Origin: Gemmataceae bacterium
GTDB lineage: Bacteria > Planctomycetota > Planctomycetia > Gemmatales > Gemmataceae
Assembly (NCBI GenBank): GCA_022616435.1
Contig: JAKEET010000073.1
Span: 1 to 33,621, forward strand
DNA length: 33,621 nt
Direction: 5' to 3'
Shown here: piece by piece, positions 33,411 through 33,621 of the stretch
Position numbering within the stretch: position 1 is the first letter of the stretch
How the letters are laid out: every line of letters starts with the position of its first letter
Made by a program: the position numbers and the translations under genes
Notes under the pieces: generated by a model
The model's input: only the letters and a program-made list of their open reading frames with translations
The model's database searches: none
Told to the model about the DNA's origin: nothing

Positions 33411-33534
33411 CCTGGGCGTGGGTTCGCTCCCGCGGCAGCGCGTCGATCGCCAGGTTGCGGGCGGTGCGGTAAAGCCAGGCGACCGGGGTCTTCGGGCACG
33501 CCGCGCCGAGACCTCTTTCCCGAATGTGGGACAT
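33411..33534 (-). pseudogene. Remnant of an ECF sigma factor gene
   Basis: On the minus strand the frame from ATG 33534 reads through CPKTPVAWLYRTARNLAIDA and LPRERTHAQA, which resembles the end of region 2 of ECF sigma factors (W-L-Y-R-x-A-R-N-L-A-x-D-x-L-R). Region 2.1 upstream and region 4 downstream are absent; the downstream side runs into the repeat at 33381-33410. No in-frame continuation to a complete sigma factor is visible before the window end at 33621. It is a fragment, likely non-functional. The remaining 33336-33380 and 33535-33621 hold nothing recognisable. Confidence 0.45.
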
Positions 33535-33621
33535 TTGCTTACTTGAATCTTGGCGGAACTCAAGCCAGATTCCTCGTATTTCGCTTGCGAAATGTGTTCA
33601 ACGCGTTCTGAAGGATATCGA

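Overview
The window reads as chromosomal DNA of a GC-rich planctomycete, most likely a Gemmata-like member. The clues are: two membrane-anchored Ser/Thr kinases, one fused to WD40-type and leucine-rich repeats and translationally coupled to an ECF sigma factor; a protein with an MJ0042-type zinc ribbon, a membrane segment and a beta-propeller; secreted proteins of planctomycete type; and many short GC-rich palindromic repeats between (and inside) genes, including one whose translation reads NPKRERG, a peptide I remember from planctomycete gene predictions. No 16S or other marker is present, so the assignment is inference. There is no prophage, IS transposase, integrase or CRISPR array.

Layout. 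1-2126 (minus): a TPR protein running off the left edge, a YebC/TACO1 regulator and a small membrane-anchored protein. 2281-3207 (plus): quinolinate synthase NadA behind a plausible sigma-70 promoter. 3317-5095 (minus): a Ser/Thr kinase with a GYF-like domain and a C-terminal membrane anchor. 5326-9026 (plus, operon-like): an argininosuccinate synthase relative with a degenerate PP-loop, a zinc-ribbon/propeller protein and a HisA-like TIM barrel. 9174-12024 (minus): a LolA-like secreted protein, then a Gfo/Idh oxidoreductase coupled to a homocysteine S-methyltransferase-like gene. 12058-16797 (plus): a secreted esterase, a secreted protein of unknown function and a Nif3-like protein.

17082-21229: a small secreted peptide, a frameshifted secreted-protein gene, a small membrane protein, a DUF255/thioredoxin-fold protein and a VapBC-type toxin-antitoxin pair. 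21310-23520 (minus): a large secreted PPC-type protein and a tRNA-Val(GAC). 23854-27112: a D-amino acid aminotransferase converging on a secreted fusion of a class C beta-lactamase-like domain with a VanX-type D-Ala-D-Ala dipeptidase, which together look like a D-alanine handling locus. 27284-33335 (plus): a short CbiX-type chelatase, an ECF sigma factor and a 1641-residue kinase/propeller/LRR receptor. The right edge holds what looks like a decayed ECF sigma fragment on the minus strand.

The most unusual thread is the repeats. Several elements are palindromes built from smaller palindromes. One, with perfect 28-bp arms, sits in frame inside the kinase catalytic core between the HRD and DMG motifs. 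Others supply stop codons or C-terminal tails to neighbouring genes. Repeat families of this kind may be known from planctomycetes; their effect on these particular genes is what merits attention.
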